Below are positions 19,103 to 27,859 of a DNA stretch of 64,000 bases, piece after piece. Position 1 is the first letter of the stretch, and the number at the start of each line of letters is the position of its first letter. The DNA comes from Myxococcales bacterium (GTDB lineage Bacteria > Myxococcota > UBA727 > GCA-2721815). The DNA is taken from the NCBI GenBank assembly GCA_002721815.1, contig PBLQ01000046.1:1-64000 (forward strand). Direction: 5' to 3'. A program made the translations under genes and the position numbers. The notes under the pieces were generated by a model, which was given only the letters and a program-made list of their open reading frames with translations, was not told where the DNA came from and made no database searches.

Positions 19103-20275
19103 ATGCACTTCAACAAAACAAACCATTTTTACCTTCAGCACGCCCTGGGCATTCATCTGTGTCCCTTGCACCGGCCACAATTCGCATTTTTTGAGGGTGA
19201 AAACAACAAAGATGTGTTTGAAAACAACACCTTAGCTTCTGGTCCGGACATGCAGGACGGGCTGGTGAGCTGGCTGGCGCACCTTGGGAAAAGCCTGGAT
19301 TGGATGCTGCCACCCGCCCAGCGCGATCACCCGCTGCTTCACCGCATCCGCGAAGGGCACGCCCAAAGACGCCGATTTGCTCGCCGCTTGGCCCAAAGCC
19401 CTCTGGCCCCCGAAAGCACATGGCGGCTGGCCCATACGCTGCAAAACCATTTCCACACCACCGAGCGTTGGGCCATTTTGGATGACGATCACCACCTGGC
19501 TTGGACCCTTCGCCAAAATCATGTTGAAGCCCATGGCTTTGTGGTGGAGACCTCGCGAGAACAAGCGAAGGATGACGGGCTAAGCAACCATGAAAGCCAC
19601 ACCTTCTGGGGCCAAAACTGGCTGGCCGGTTTTCATCAAAATAATGAAACCTATCCGGGCGTGGTGGTGGATACACTGCACGTAGACAACATGCTTCATT
19701 TCGCTTTGCTGCGCGCCCAAGAAATATTGGAACCCAATGGCATCTGTGGCGTCATTTTACATCCGTGGCAGCGCGACTTCCTGGAATCATTGGCCCCTTT
19801 ACTCAATTTCGAATTGATACAATCCCAAAACGAATCGATTCTGCGCTATGGTCCCCATTTTGTGCCGCACGAAATATTATGGGATGTGCATTTTTACCGC
19901 GCCAAGTCCTCCGGCAGCTCTTTGGATCCCCAAAAAACATACAGCCGCAAAGCAGCCAAAAACTTAGAGCCCTCTTCTCATCTGGTGGGAGCGGGAGTTC
20001 TGGATCAATTGGTGCCCAGTGGCAACCCGCCACTGGAGAAAGCCCTCAAGCTTCTACAAAAAGGGGGCAAGATTAAGGTCCTCAATCAAGAGACCCTCGA
20101 CGACAATACCTTTTGGGCCCTGCCCAACGGAGGGCACATGGCCTTGCACCACGCCGCGCCATTCCAACGTTTGCAGGTTGATTTTTCGCCCTGGCGCCCG
20201 CGTCTGCTCACGCAATTCACCACCGCCATGCTCACGTATTTTGAGCGACGCTCACCCTATATGGAGCTCCCATGA
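19103..20275 (+). CDS. Rossmann-like protein with a possible degenerate AdoMet decarboxylase-like C-terminus
   Basis: Protein of 390 residues. Residues about 125-270 look like a Rossmann methyltransferase or aminopropyltransferase core: AILDDDHHLAWTL gives the acidic loop, and YPGVVVDTLHVDN with LEPNGICGVILHPWQRDF give the later strands. The region resembles branched-polyamine synthases (BpsA) by eye only. Residues about 300-385 follow the layout of AdoMet decarboxylase: HLVGAGVLDQL, then a helix, then GGKIKVL, then GGHMALHHAAPF and LQVDF, compared with the family's ESH-x3-H and VD motifs. The serine needed to form the pyruvoyl group is replaced by glycine, so decarboxylation is unlikely. GAAGG precedes the start. 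The stop overlaps the HAD gene (ATGA). Confidence 0.5.
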   Translation: MHFNKTNHFYLQHALGIHLCPLHRPQFAFFEGENNKDVFENNTLASGPDMQDGLVSWLAHLGKSLDWMLPPAQRDHPLLHRIREGHAQRRRFARRLAQSPLAPESTWRLAHTLQNHFHTTERWAILDDDHHLAWTLRQNHVEAHGFVVETSREQAKDDGLSNHESHTFWGQNWLAGFHQNNETYPGVVVDTLHVDNMLHFALLRAQEILEPNGICGVILHPWQRDFLESLAPLLNFELIQSQNESILRYGPHFVPHEILWDVHFYRAKSSGSSLDPQKTYSRKAAKNLEPSSHLVGAGVLDQLVPSGNPPLEKALKLLQKGGKIKVLNQETLDDNTFWALPNGGHMALHHAAPFQRLQVDFSPWRPRLLTQFTTAMLTYFERRSPYMELP

Positions 20276-21096
20276 CCGCGCAGCCCCAAAGCATTTCACA
20301 ATTGACCCACGCGCAAGTGGCCCCGATCACCCATTTGCTTTTTGACTTTGACGATACGGTCACTTGGGCGGGCCAACTGCCCCAAGAAGCAGCCAACGCG
20401 CTTTATCGCGCCTATGACGCAGGCTTTCAACTCATGGCCGTAACGGGCCGTCCTGCAGCTTGGGCCGAAATGCTGATGCGCCTTTTCCCCTTTGAAGCCG
20501 CCGTAGCGGAAACCGGGGCCATTTGTTTTTACCGAGAAACCCTGCCTGGAAAAGTGTCTGTGCTCCACAGCATCGATGATCCCAAACAGCGCGAAACCCA
20601 AACACAGCAACGTTTGGCCATCGCCCATGCCATCATGGCCGATCTCCCTGAGGCCCGGTTGGCCCTGGATAACATGGGGCGCATTTATGACTCCGCTTTC
20701 GATCTGGTAGAGGATGGTCCAGCCGTCAGTGAAGCCACCCAAAAACTCATTCACCAAAAACTCGACGCCGAAGGTCTTTTTTGGGCCCAAAGCTCCGTTC
20801 ACATCAATTTCTTCTGGCAGGCTTTTAATAAGACCGCCATGGTCAAACGCTACTTTGAAGAAATCGGGGGCCAACCTTGGCCCCAATGGGTTTCACGCTT
20901 CATCTATTTTGGTGACAGCACCAATGATGGGCCGCTCTTTCGGGCAGTTCCCCTCGGAATTGGAGTGGCCAACATCGCCAACTATCTGCCATTGCTACAA
21001 AAAGATGGGTCGGCCCCCTCACACATCACCGCCAAACCAGGGGGTCACGGCTTTGCTGAGGCCATCGATCATTTAGTCCACTTAAAAAACATGTAA
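20272..21096 (+). CDS. HAD-superfamily phosphatase (Cof/MPGP-like)
   Basis: Protein of 274 residues with the HAD motifs in order: motif I FDFDDTVTWAG near residue 25, motif II AVTGRPAAW near 59, and motif IV FGDSTNDGPLF near 223. The cap between II and IV is of the Cof or mannosyl-3-phosphoglycerate phosphatase kind, so a sugar phosphate or similar small phosphate ester is the likely substrate. The start overlaps the preceding enzyme gene (ATGA), so the two probably act together, but the pathway cannot be named. Cytoplasmic. Confidence 0.8.
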   Translation: MTAQPQSISQLTHAQVAPITHLLFDFDDTVTWAGQLPQEAANALYRAYDAGFQLMAVTGRPAAWAEMLMRLFPFEAAVAETGAICFYRETLPGKVSVLHSIDDPKQRETQTQQRLAIAHAIMADLPEARLALDNMGRIYDSAFDLVEDGPAVSEATQKLIHQKLDAEGLFWAQSSVHINFFWQAFNKTAMVKRYFEEIGGQPWPQWVSRFIYFGDSTNDGPLFRAVPLGIGVANIANYLPLLQKDGSAPSHITAKPGGHGFAEAIDHLVHLKNM

Positions 21097-21151
21097 AATT
21101 AAGGTTTTAGACACTTGAATTTCCTCCCCCGCATGACCTAAGGTGAACGCC

Positions 21152-22468
21152 ATGTCTGGCAATCTCATTTTCAACAAATACGAAATCGTCAAACGCTTGG
21201 CCATGGGCGGCATGGGCGAAGTGTTTGTGGCCCGACAAACCGGCATTGCAGGCTTCGATCGGTTGGTGATTCTTAAAAACCTGCTGCCCGACTTGGCAAA
21301 ACAAGACGAACTGGTGAATCAATTCCTGGACGAAGCCCGTGTGGCCGCTACTCTAAATCACCCCAATATTGTTTCGATTTTGGAAGTGGGCGAGTGGGAA
21401 GGTGTTTATTACCTGGCCATGGAATACATCAAAGGTGCCGATCTGGTTCAACTGCAAATCGATGCCTACAAAAAAGGCAAAAAGATTCCCATTTCGGTGG
21501 CCGGCCAAATTATTGCAGACTCTGCCAACGGTCTTGACCACGCCCACCACGCATCCAACATGTCTGGTGACGCACTCAACATCGTGCACCGGGACATTTC
21601 ACCCCACAACATTATGATTCGCACCGACGGGGTGGCCAAAGTTGTGGATTTTGGCATTGCTAAAGCCGCCGGTCGTCTCACGCGAACCGCCACTGGCATG
21701 ATCAAAGGCAAGCTGCACTACATGTCCCCCGAGCAAATCCAGGGGCAGGCCATTACTGGCGCCACCGATCAGTTCGCACTGGGTGTGGTTCTTTGGGAGA
21801 TGCTCGCCCGCAAACGACTGTTCAAAGAAAAAAGCGATATTCGCACCTATGAACGCATCGTTGCCTGCGATATCCCCGCCCTCTCCAGCATCAACAGTGA
21901 AATACCGCCCGAATTCGAAAAAATCGTGATGCGCATGCTCGCCAAAGACCCCGCCGAGCGCTACCCACGCATTGGCGAAGCCGCCTCCGAGCTCAACCGC
22001 TTCGTCCACCTGTACGACCAAAAAGCAGGCAACCAACAGGTGGCTGATTTCCTCCAAAACGTGTTCGAAAGCGAACTGGAAGATCGTGCCAAAGCCTTTT
22101 TGTCCGACGCGGGCAAGTTCATGAAGACGCCGTCTCAGGGAACATCATCATTCAAAATGTCAAACCGTTCTGCGACGGGAGGGCCGGCCACTGCGGGAAG
22201 CAGCGGAAGCCAAAATTACAGTAAAAACGAACAAAGCAAATCCCAAACCATGCGTCGTCCCGCACCGGCCCGGCAAACCAGCTCGGCCACGTTGGTGCTG
22301 GCGGGCGCATTGGGCGCCACCATCTTTCTGGCCTTATTGATCGGCGTTGGCTTTTTCTTCTATCAAATGGGGCAGGGTGAAAACGCTGCAGCCCCAAATC
22401 CCCCGGCGGCGCCTTCGGTGGTAGAAACCGTTGATGCCCCCAGCGATCCTGCCACCAACAAGCCGTAG
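21152..22468 (+). CDS. membrane-anchored Ser/Thr protein kinase
   Basis: Protein of 438 residues. The Hanks-type kinase domain spans about 10-285: glycine loop LAMGGMGEVFVARQ, ATP-anchoring Lys42 in VILKNLL, catalytic HRDISPHN, DFGIAK and the activation-segment SPEQ. A Ser/Gln/Thr-rich linker follows, then one membrane segment (LVLAGALGATIFLALLIGVG) and a short Pro/Ala tail outside. This is the common PknB-like layout, without a visible external sensor domain. AAGGTG precedes the ATG at 21152; a GTG three codons upstream is less well placed. HRDIS in place of HRDLK is frequent among myxobacterial kinases. It may be co-transcribed with the HTTM gene 12 bases downstream. Confidence 0.92.
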   Translation: MSGNLIFNKYEIVKRLAMGGMGEVFVARQTGIAGFDRLVILKNLLPDLAKQDELVNQFLDEARVAATLNHPNIVSILEVGEWEGVYYLAMEYIKGADLVQLQIDAYKKGKKIPISVAGQIIADSANGLDHAHHASNMSGDALNIVHRDISPHNIMIRTDGVAKVVDFGIAKAAGRLTRTATGMIKGKLHYMSPEQIQGQAITGATDQFALGVVLWEMLARKRLFKEKSDIRTYERIVACDIPALSSINSEIPPEFEKIVMRMLAKDPAERYPRIGEAASELNRFVHLYDQKAGNQQVADFLQNVFESELEDRAKAFLSDAGKFMKTPSQGTSSFKMSNRSATGGPATAGSSGSQNYSKNEQSKSQTMRRPAPARQTSSATLVLAGALGATIFLALLIGVGFFFYQMGQGENAAAPNPPAAPSVVETVDAPSDPATNKP

Positions 22469-22480
22469 ATTCATCACAGC

Positions 22481-23944
22481 ATGGTACGCACCTTTGACTT
22501 AAGATCTTTTGCTGTCTTTCGTATGGGATTGGGAATCTTAATCATTCTCGATCTTTTCACCCGGTCCACCTTTTTGGTGCAGCACTACACCGACCAGGGA
22601 CTGCTCCCCCGCTATGCCCTTTTACAAAAATTTTGGCGACCTGCTTATTGGTCGTTGCATGTGATCAATGGCGAAGCGTGGTTTCAACTGCTGCTCTTTG
22701 GCATCATTGCGGCAGTGGCTTTTTGCGTGATCATTGGGTACCGCACGCGGCTTTGTATTGTTTTGTCCTGGCTGCTTGCCATTTCACTGCAAAATCGCAT
22801 CGGAATTATTTTGTCCGGTGGTGACATGTTGCTGCGTTCATTGCTGCTTTTTGCCATCTTTTTGCCTTTGAGCGCTAAATGGAGTGTGGATCGCCTTCAA
22901 AGTAACGCCCCCGAAAGCCCCTTCCAGGTGAAAAGTTGGGGCGGTATCTGTTTGATGCTCCAGCTGGCCTTTGTGTACCTCTTTGTCATTTACATACGTC
23001 GAGGAGGGCCCCACTGGTGGGACGGTACTGCGCTCTATTATGCGTTTTCGATCGATCAAATGACCACGGCTCTGGGCCTGTGGATGAAATCTCAGACCGA
23101 ATTGCTCTCGATCATGACACACGTGACCCTCTACGTGGAGCTCCTGTGTCCAATTCTCATCTTCTCCCCCTTGTTCACCTCCAAAATCCGCATGGCCACC
23201 ATCGCCATCATGTGTGCCATGCACCTGAGCATTCCTCTCTTCATGCACATCGGTCACTTTCCGCTCATCTCATGTGTGGGCTGGCTCTTTTTGTTGCCCA
23301 GTGGTTTCTGGGAGCATCCCTTCATTCAAAAACAGACCCAAAGAATGGGTGGTTTTGTTATTCAAAGAGCTTGGTTCCAATGGGTTATGAAACTGCCCGG
23401 CGCCAAAGGCTCGTTCTTTCCCTCTCATGGCTTACAGATGGTAGGGGTGATGGCCATCATCTATATTTTTGCCTGGAACATGCGGTCAGTGAAGGCGCCC
23501 TTTTTTCATTTGCCAAAACAAATGAATGACATTGGGCGTGCGCTCAGACTTGAGCAACATTGGAACCTCTTTGCCCCTTATCCTGTAAAAAATGATGGAT
23601 GGTTCGTGATGGTGGGGCAATTAAAATCTAAAAAAGAGATCAACCTTTGGGATCCAGAAAAACCCGTCACCTTCGACAAACCAGCCAAAGTATCCGACAT
23701 GTACAAAGGGCACCGACAACAAAAGTATATGATGAACATGTGGACCAAAAACTTCAAAAAATACCGGCTCTATTTTGGGAAATACACCTGTCGAAAATGG
23801 AACCGCGTGGATAAGAACCCCGACAAACTCGAAACGTTCCAACTTTACTACATGCAAGAGCGAACACTTCCCGTGGGTGAAAAAGAACCCGAAAAGTTAA
23901 CCGTCTGGAAACACAGTTGCTTTAAAAAAGATCCTGGCGACTAG
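22481..23944 (+). CDS. HTTM-family membrane protein
   Basis: Protein of 487 residues with about eight hydrophobic segments, starting with the HTTM pattern FDLRSFAVFRMGLGILIILD. HTTM (horizontally transferred transmembrane) proteins are relatives of vitamin-K-dependent gamma-carboxylase and are widespread in bacteria with unknown substrates. The region LYYAFSIDQMTTALG and a long soluble C-terminal part with LEQHWNLFAPYP are typical of this family. The first codon used is ATG 12 bases after the kinase stop, without a strong ribosome binding site. The stop overlaps the convergent oxygenase gene by four bases. Confidence 0.8.
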   Translation: MVRTFDLRSFAVFRMGLGILIILDLFTRSTFLVQHYTDQGLLPRYALLQKFWRPAYWSLHVINGEAWFQLLLFGIIAAVAFCVIIGYRTRLCIVLSWLLAISLQNRIGIILSGGDMLLRSLLLFAIFLPLSAKWSVDRLQSNAPESPFQVKSWGGICLMLQLAFVYLFVIYIRRGGPHWWDGTALYYAFSIDQMTTALGLWMKSQTELLSIMTHVTLYVELLCPILIFSPLFTSKIRMATIAIMCAMHLSIPLFMHIGHFPLISCVGWLFLLPSGFWEHPFIQKQTQRMGGFVIQRAWFQWVMKLPGAKGSFFPSHGLQMVGVMAIIYIFAWNMRSVKAPFFHLPKQMNDIGRALRLEQHWNLFAPYPVKNDGWFVMVGQLKSKKEINLWDPEKPVTFDKPAKVSDMYKGHRQQKYMMNMWTKNFKKYRLYFGKYTCRKWNRVDKNPDKLETFQLYYMQERTLPVGEKEPEKLTVWKHSCFKKDPGD

Positions 23945-24894
23945 CTTTTCTTCAGGCCGATTTCCTCTAAACGTTGTTCGAGAAATTCGCGGGCGCTCAG
24001 CGAATTAAATTTTGCCTCACCGCCCGTCGCCGCCACAGATTTGCTCAAAGGTGTGAGATCCACTTCGGGCCGTGGGTGCACAAAAAAGGGCATGGAAAAA
24101 CGCTGATCCCGACTGTTGTCTGGGTTGGTCACCCGATGGGTGGTACTTCGAATGCGACCATTGGTGACGTGCTGTAACATGTCCCCAGAATCCACAACGA
24201 ACTGGCCCTTCAGCGCATGAATGGGTCGCCAAATGCCATCCCGCTGTAACAACTCCAAACCTGGCGCCGTGGACTCACACAAAATGGTGATCAGGTTGAC
24301 GTCTTCGTGCGCCGATGCACGCACACTGGCGGGATCGGCATCATCCGGAACCGGCGGATAATGAATGGTTCGAAGAATGGTATCGCCTTCGACAATCATG
24401 TCAGCAAAAAGGTTTTCTGGTTCACCCAAATACAGCGCCAAAGCCCGCAATAAGGATTGGGCGCAGTGCTCTAAAGACCGAAATAAAGTTAAAAGAACGG
24501 CTTTAAACTCAGCGATTTCCGAAGGCCAAATGTTCGTGCCATAGACGCCGAGCAGAGGGTGGCCGGCGGGTAACTCTTGGCCCACGTGCCAAAACTCTTT
24601 GAGGTCTGGGGCGGCATGGTCTTTGGCGTGTTCTGTTGCAAAAGCAGTATAGCCACGCTGGCCCATCCCATTCGGATCGATGTATTGTGATTTGGCGGCC
24701 TCATCGAGACGAAAGAAATCGGCCACAATATCGTAACTGCGCAAAATTAACGCCTCATCCACTTGGTGGTTTTCCAGCGCGAAAAAGCCCAGGTCAGACA
24801 ACGCGTCGCCCAAGGTTTGAATAAAATTGTCTCTTTGGGCCGGGGTGCCTCCAGTAAAATCGCCAAGATCCACCACGGGTATGCTTTGTTCCAT
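23941..24894 (-). CDS. 2-oxoglutarate/Fe(II) oxygenase, isopenicillin N synthase family
   Basis: Protein of 317 residues. The N-terminal DIOX_N part has IPVVDLGDF and GFFALENHQV. The jelly-roll part has the iron ligands in SAHEDVNLI (His and Asp) and RSTTHRV (second His), and the 2-oxoglutarate-binding R-x-S in RFSMPFF. These are the residues expected of an active enzyme. The family hydroxylates or desaturates small molecules in the cytoplasm; the substrate is unknown. I start at the ATG at 24894, which begins right before the conserved MEQSIPVVDL; a GTG four codons upstream is possible. It is a single gene, divergent from the AI-2E permease gene. Confidence 0.88.
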   Translation of the reverse strand: MEQSIPVVDLGDFTGGTPAQRDNFIQTLGDALSDLGFFALENHQVDEALILRSYDIVADFFRLDEAAKSQYIDPNGMGQRGYTAFATEHAKDHAAPDLKEFWHVGQELPAGHPLLGVYGTNIWPSEIAEFKAVLLTLFRSLEHCAQSLLRALALYLGEPENLFADMIVEGDTILRTIHYPPVPDDADPASVRASAHEDVNLITILCESTAPGLELLQRDGIWRPIHALKGQFVVDSGDMLQHVTNGRIRSTTHRVTNPDNSRDQRFSMPFFVHPRPEVDLTPLSKSVAATGGEAKFNSLSAREFLEQRLEEIGLKKS

Positions 24895-25022
24895 GATTTC
24901 CACCAAACCTGCTGATATTACGTGATCTTACACGGGCGGTGCCGCTCTCGCCAAATTTTAGCGCCCAATGGGCCAGAGTGATAGCCTTCGACACAGTCGC
25001 TCCACGTTGTTCAGGGACCCCG

Positions 25023-26114
25023 ATGTCGAAATCCAAGTTCGTTATCCGTTTGTTTTTATTTATTTTTGTGCTGATTTTGGCCCTGATGGGACATCTGTTT
25101 TGGGTCTTTTTCCATGCCATTGTTTGGTCTTTGATCCTGGTCTCGCTCTTTTGGGGGGTCAACGAAACCTTGGTGCGTAAACTCAATGGACGAAAAAACG
25201 CTGCAGCCTTATTAACCCTGGGGTTGATCTTGGTCCTCGTCTTTTGGCCCGGCACTTATTTCGGAGCCATCCTTTCTCAAGAAGCTTACTTATTTTACCA
25301 GCGCACCACCGAAAATACCGATGTGGTGTCCACTGTCATGAGTTTTATTAAAGGCGACAACTTCTTTGCCTCCCGCATCCGGCAAATGGCCAATCTCACC
25401 GGCTTTGAAATTACCTCTTCAAAACTGACCGAACTCTATACGGGTGTGGGGCAAAGCGTCGGCCTGTTTTTGTACGAGCGCCTGAGCACTTTGTTTTCTA
25501 ATTTAATGATGGTGATTTTCCAATTCAGTATGGTCTTGGTCATCGCCTTCGGTTTCTTTGTGAAGGGCAGTGAGCTCAAAAACTACCTGATGGATCTTTC
25601 TCCGCTGCCCCGCGAAGAGGAAGAGCGTCTCATCAACCGCTTTCAAGAAACCACCGTAGCGATTTTTATGAGCAACGGTCTGGGCTCATTGCTCCAAGGT
25701 TTCTTTGGTGGGCTGGGCTTTTATCTCTTCGGTGTGGGACCGGGCATCCTGTGGGGCGCGGTCATCACGGTGTTGGCTTTACTGCCAGTGGCGGGGGCAT
25801 CAGTGGTCTTTGTGCCCATCGCAGGGTACTGGCTCATTCATGGTAAGGTGGGGCTGGCCCTGGGCTATTTGGCTTACAATGTGGCCTATGTGCTTATTTT
25901 GGAATACTGGCTCAAGCCCAAACTGATCGGCAATCGTGCATCGGTGGACACCACGCTTGTGTTTATCTGTGTGGTCGCGGGCATGAGCCTTTATGGCATC
26001 ATGGGGCTTTTTTACGGGCCTCTGATCATCGCCATGTTCATCACGGTGGCCAACATCTATAAAGATTCCTACCGCGATCAACTCATGTCACCGGCCGAAA
26101 GTAAGGCTTCATGA
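25023..26114 (+). CDS. AI-2E family transporter
   Basis: Protein of 363 residues with about seven membrane segments and the AI-2E (PF01594) layout: paired N-terminal helices, a soluble region near 95-150, then FFVKGSELKNYLMDLSPLP, GVGPGILWGAVITVLALLPV, and the conserved end YGIMGLFYGPLIIAMFIT. Members export small solutes or ions, and only some have been linked to autoinducer-2. The ATG at 25023 has AGGGA upstream; the frame is open 28 codons further up but that part is not conserved-looking. The stop overlaps the next gene (ATGA). Confidence 0.88.
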   Translation: MSKSKFVIRLFLFIFVLILALMGHLFWVFFHAIVWSLILVSLFWGVNETLVRKLNGRKNAAALLTLGLILVLVFWPGTYFGAILSQEAYLFYQRTTENTDVVSTVMSFIKGDNFFASRIRQMANLTGFEITSSKLTELYTGVGQSVGLFLYERLSTLFSNLMMVIFQFSMVLVIAFGFFVKGSELKNYLMDLSPLPREEEERLINRFQETTVAIFMSNGLGSLLQGFFGGLGFYLFGVGPGILWGAVITVLALLPVAGASVVFVPIAGYWLIHGKVGLALGYLAYNVAYVLILEYWLKPKLIGNRASVDTTLVFICVVAGMSLYGIMGLFYGPLIIAMFITVANIYKDSYRDQLMSPAESKAS

Positions 26115-26917
26115 ACCAAGCCTGTCTCGCCATTTACTTTTTGTTTTTCGCCTGCGCCTGTGCCTCATCCTCCTCCAAACCGGATGTGACCAGGCTTAAT
26201 GATGACCAGGTCCAATGTGCAGAAGGTCACCAACTTCGGGGCGAGGGCCCGCCGGTCGATAACGAACAATGGTGTCGAGATGAAAAGGGTGTAAACCAAG
26301 GCCCTTGGGTGTTATGGCACGCCAACGGCAAAGTGGCCGCCCGAGGCAATTTTCGTGGCGGGCTTTTTCAGGGCGCACTGCAAATCTACGACGCATCCGG
26401 CCAACTCAGCCAAGAATACAAAATGCTTAACGGCAAAATGCATGGCGCCTTCACGATCCATTGGCCCCACGGTCCCATGAGCTTGATGGGCGAGTTTTTT
26501 CGAAACCAAAAGAAAGGGCCGTTCATTTATTACGACTTCGTGGGCAACGAACGAAAACGGGTGGGCTCCCCCAGCACCGATCCGGAAGAAAACAATGAAC
26601 CCGATAAAGAGGGCGACATTGATTTGGTCCGCCTGAAGGCCAGCCTCCAAGCCGCCAACGTCTCCTTTGAGCAATGCTACGAAACCATCCTTCGACAAGA
26701 TCGCACCATTCGGGGTGAGGCGCAGCTGGTGTTTTGGATTGATACGCAGGGCTTTGTAGATAAAATTCGTTATGAAGACCGCAAAATCGACAGTCTGCCG
26801 CTCCTATTTTGCATTGAGAACGCGCTGAGCCGAACCCGTTTTCCCAAAGCCCAAATCGCACCCGTCACCATTGCCATCCCCCTGAGGTTTAATCCCAGCG
26901 CCAATTTTGATTCTTAA
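26111..26917 (+). CDS. lipoprotein with MORN-like repeats and AgmX/PglI C-terminal domain
   Basis: Protein of 268 residues with a short lipoprotein signal (FLFFACACA). Residues about 55-140 hold three MORN-variant units, with patterns like GPWVLWHANGKVAARGNF and GAFTIHWPHGPMSLMGEF. Residues about 180-262 match the AgmX/PglI-type domain: CYETILRQDRTIRGEAQLVF, then FCIENALSRTRFP and IPLRF. Proteins with this C-terminal domain are common in Myxococcota, and AgmX and PglI are connected with gliding motility. The start overlaps the permease gene by four bases, so the pair is translationally coupled. The molecular role is unknown. Confidence 0.75.
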   Translation: MNQACLAIYFLFFACACASSSSKPDVTRLNDDQVQCAEGHQLRGEGPPVDNEQWCRDEKGVNQGPWVLWHANGKVAARGNFRGGLFQGALQIYDASGQLSQEYKMLNGKMHGAFTIHWPHGPMSLMGEFFRNQKKGPFIYYDFVGNERKRVGSPSTDPEENNEPDKEGDIDLVRLKASLQAANVSFEQCYETILRQDRTIRGEAQLVFWIDTQGFVDKIRYEDRKIDSLPLLFCIENALSRTRFPKAQIAPVTIAIPLRFNPSANFDS

Positions 26918-26976
26918 AGGATTTGCCCACAAAGAAGGTTCGCGGTAACTTTTGCTCACCAACCGAAGAGGTCTTC

Positions 26977-27795
26977 ATGCCTACCATTATCATTCATGAA
27001 CTTCACAAACAGCCCCGTGCGCAGAGCTTCGCTCAAAACAAAATCGTCATTGGCCGTGAAGATGGATGTGACATTGTGCTCACCCACACCTCGGTTTCTC
27101 GGCAGCATGCGCAAATCTTTTTGGCCAGTGATCACAACTACTACGTACAAATGATCTCCCAGAAAAACCCGATTCTGGCCAATGGCAAAATCATTTCTGA
27201 ACACACCAGCCTCAAAGAAGGGGACGAGCTGCAATTCGGGCCTTATCTGATCTACTTCTCCAAAGAAGACAAAGCGATGCCCAAATACATGCAACAAAAA
27301 ACGCATCTGTACGAGGCTGAATGCAGGGGTTGTGGCTGGCAAGGCACCTTAAGCGAACACACGCGAAACCCAATATGTCCGCGCTGTGGTCTCAGTGAGT
27401 TCAATAAAGTAGAGGATATGTTTTCCAACCCCATGGCCAACGAACGAACCAGCACCTTAGATGCTGCAGCGCTGGCCCGGCTTCACCAAAGCACCAAAGC
27501 CGCTAAAACAGCGCGCATCGAACGGGTGGTGGCGATCCCAGGGAAGCCCTCCAAAATCAACCTCACCGAATCCACGGTGGTGGTCATCGGTGGCAGCGAT
27601 AGTGATTTGCCTTTCAAGGGGCTTCGCATAGGCGGTACCGCAACGATCTCCTGGAGCGGCACCAACTTTATCGTCCAAAGCGAAGGCTTTATGCCCAAGC
27701 TCAAAATCAATGGGAATGTGCGGGAAAAAGCAACCCTCAAAAATGGGGATGTGCTTCAAATGGGTGGCACGGAGTTCAAATTCCTGATTGGCTAG
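26977..27795 (+). CDS. FHA-domain protein with zinc ribbon and second FHA-like domain
   Basis: Protein of 272 residues. Residues about 10-95 are an FHA domain with the phosphothreonine-binding residues in IGREDGCDI and SVSRQHAQI, and the later NGKIIS. A zinc ribbon follows at about 112-135 (CRGCGWQG, then CPRCG). The C-terminal 75 residues are again beta-rich and FHA-like: LRIGGTATISWSG, KLKINGNVREKATLKNGDVL and FKFLIG, but without the Arg-Ser-His triad. The first FHA could bind phosphorylated targets of the kinases in this window. AAGAGG precedes the ATG at 26977. Cytoplasmic. Confidence 0.85.
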   Translation: MPTIIIHELHKQPRAQSFAQNKIVIGREDGCDIVLTHTSVSRQHAQIFLASDHNYYVQMISQKNPILANGKIISEHTSLKEGDELQFGPYLIYFSKEDKAMPKYMQQKTHLYEAECRGCGWQGTLSEHTRNPICPRCGLSEFNKVEDMFSNPMANERTSTLDAAALARLHQSTKAAKTARIERVVAIPGKPSKINLTESTVVVIGGSDSDLPFKGLRIGGTATISWSGTNFIVQSEGFMPKLKINGNVREKATLKNGDVLQMGGTEFKFLIG

Positions 27796-27859
27796 GCGCC
27801 AGCGCCATAGGTCGTTGGGCCGAGTGCAATTGAGGTCAAAAGACCCTACAATCCCAAAC

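Noticed and set aside
25023-26114. Calling the permease an autoinducer-2 exporter
   Set aside because: The family is functionally mixed; nothing in the context (no luxS or lsr genes) supports autoinducer-2.
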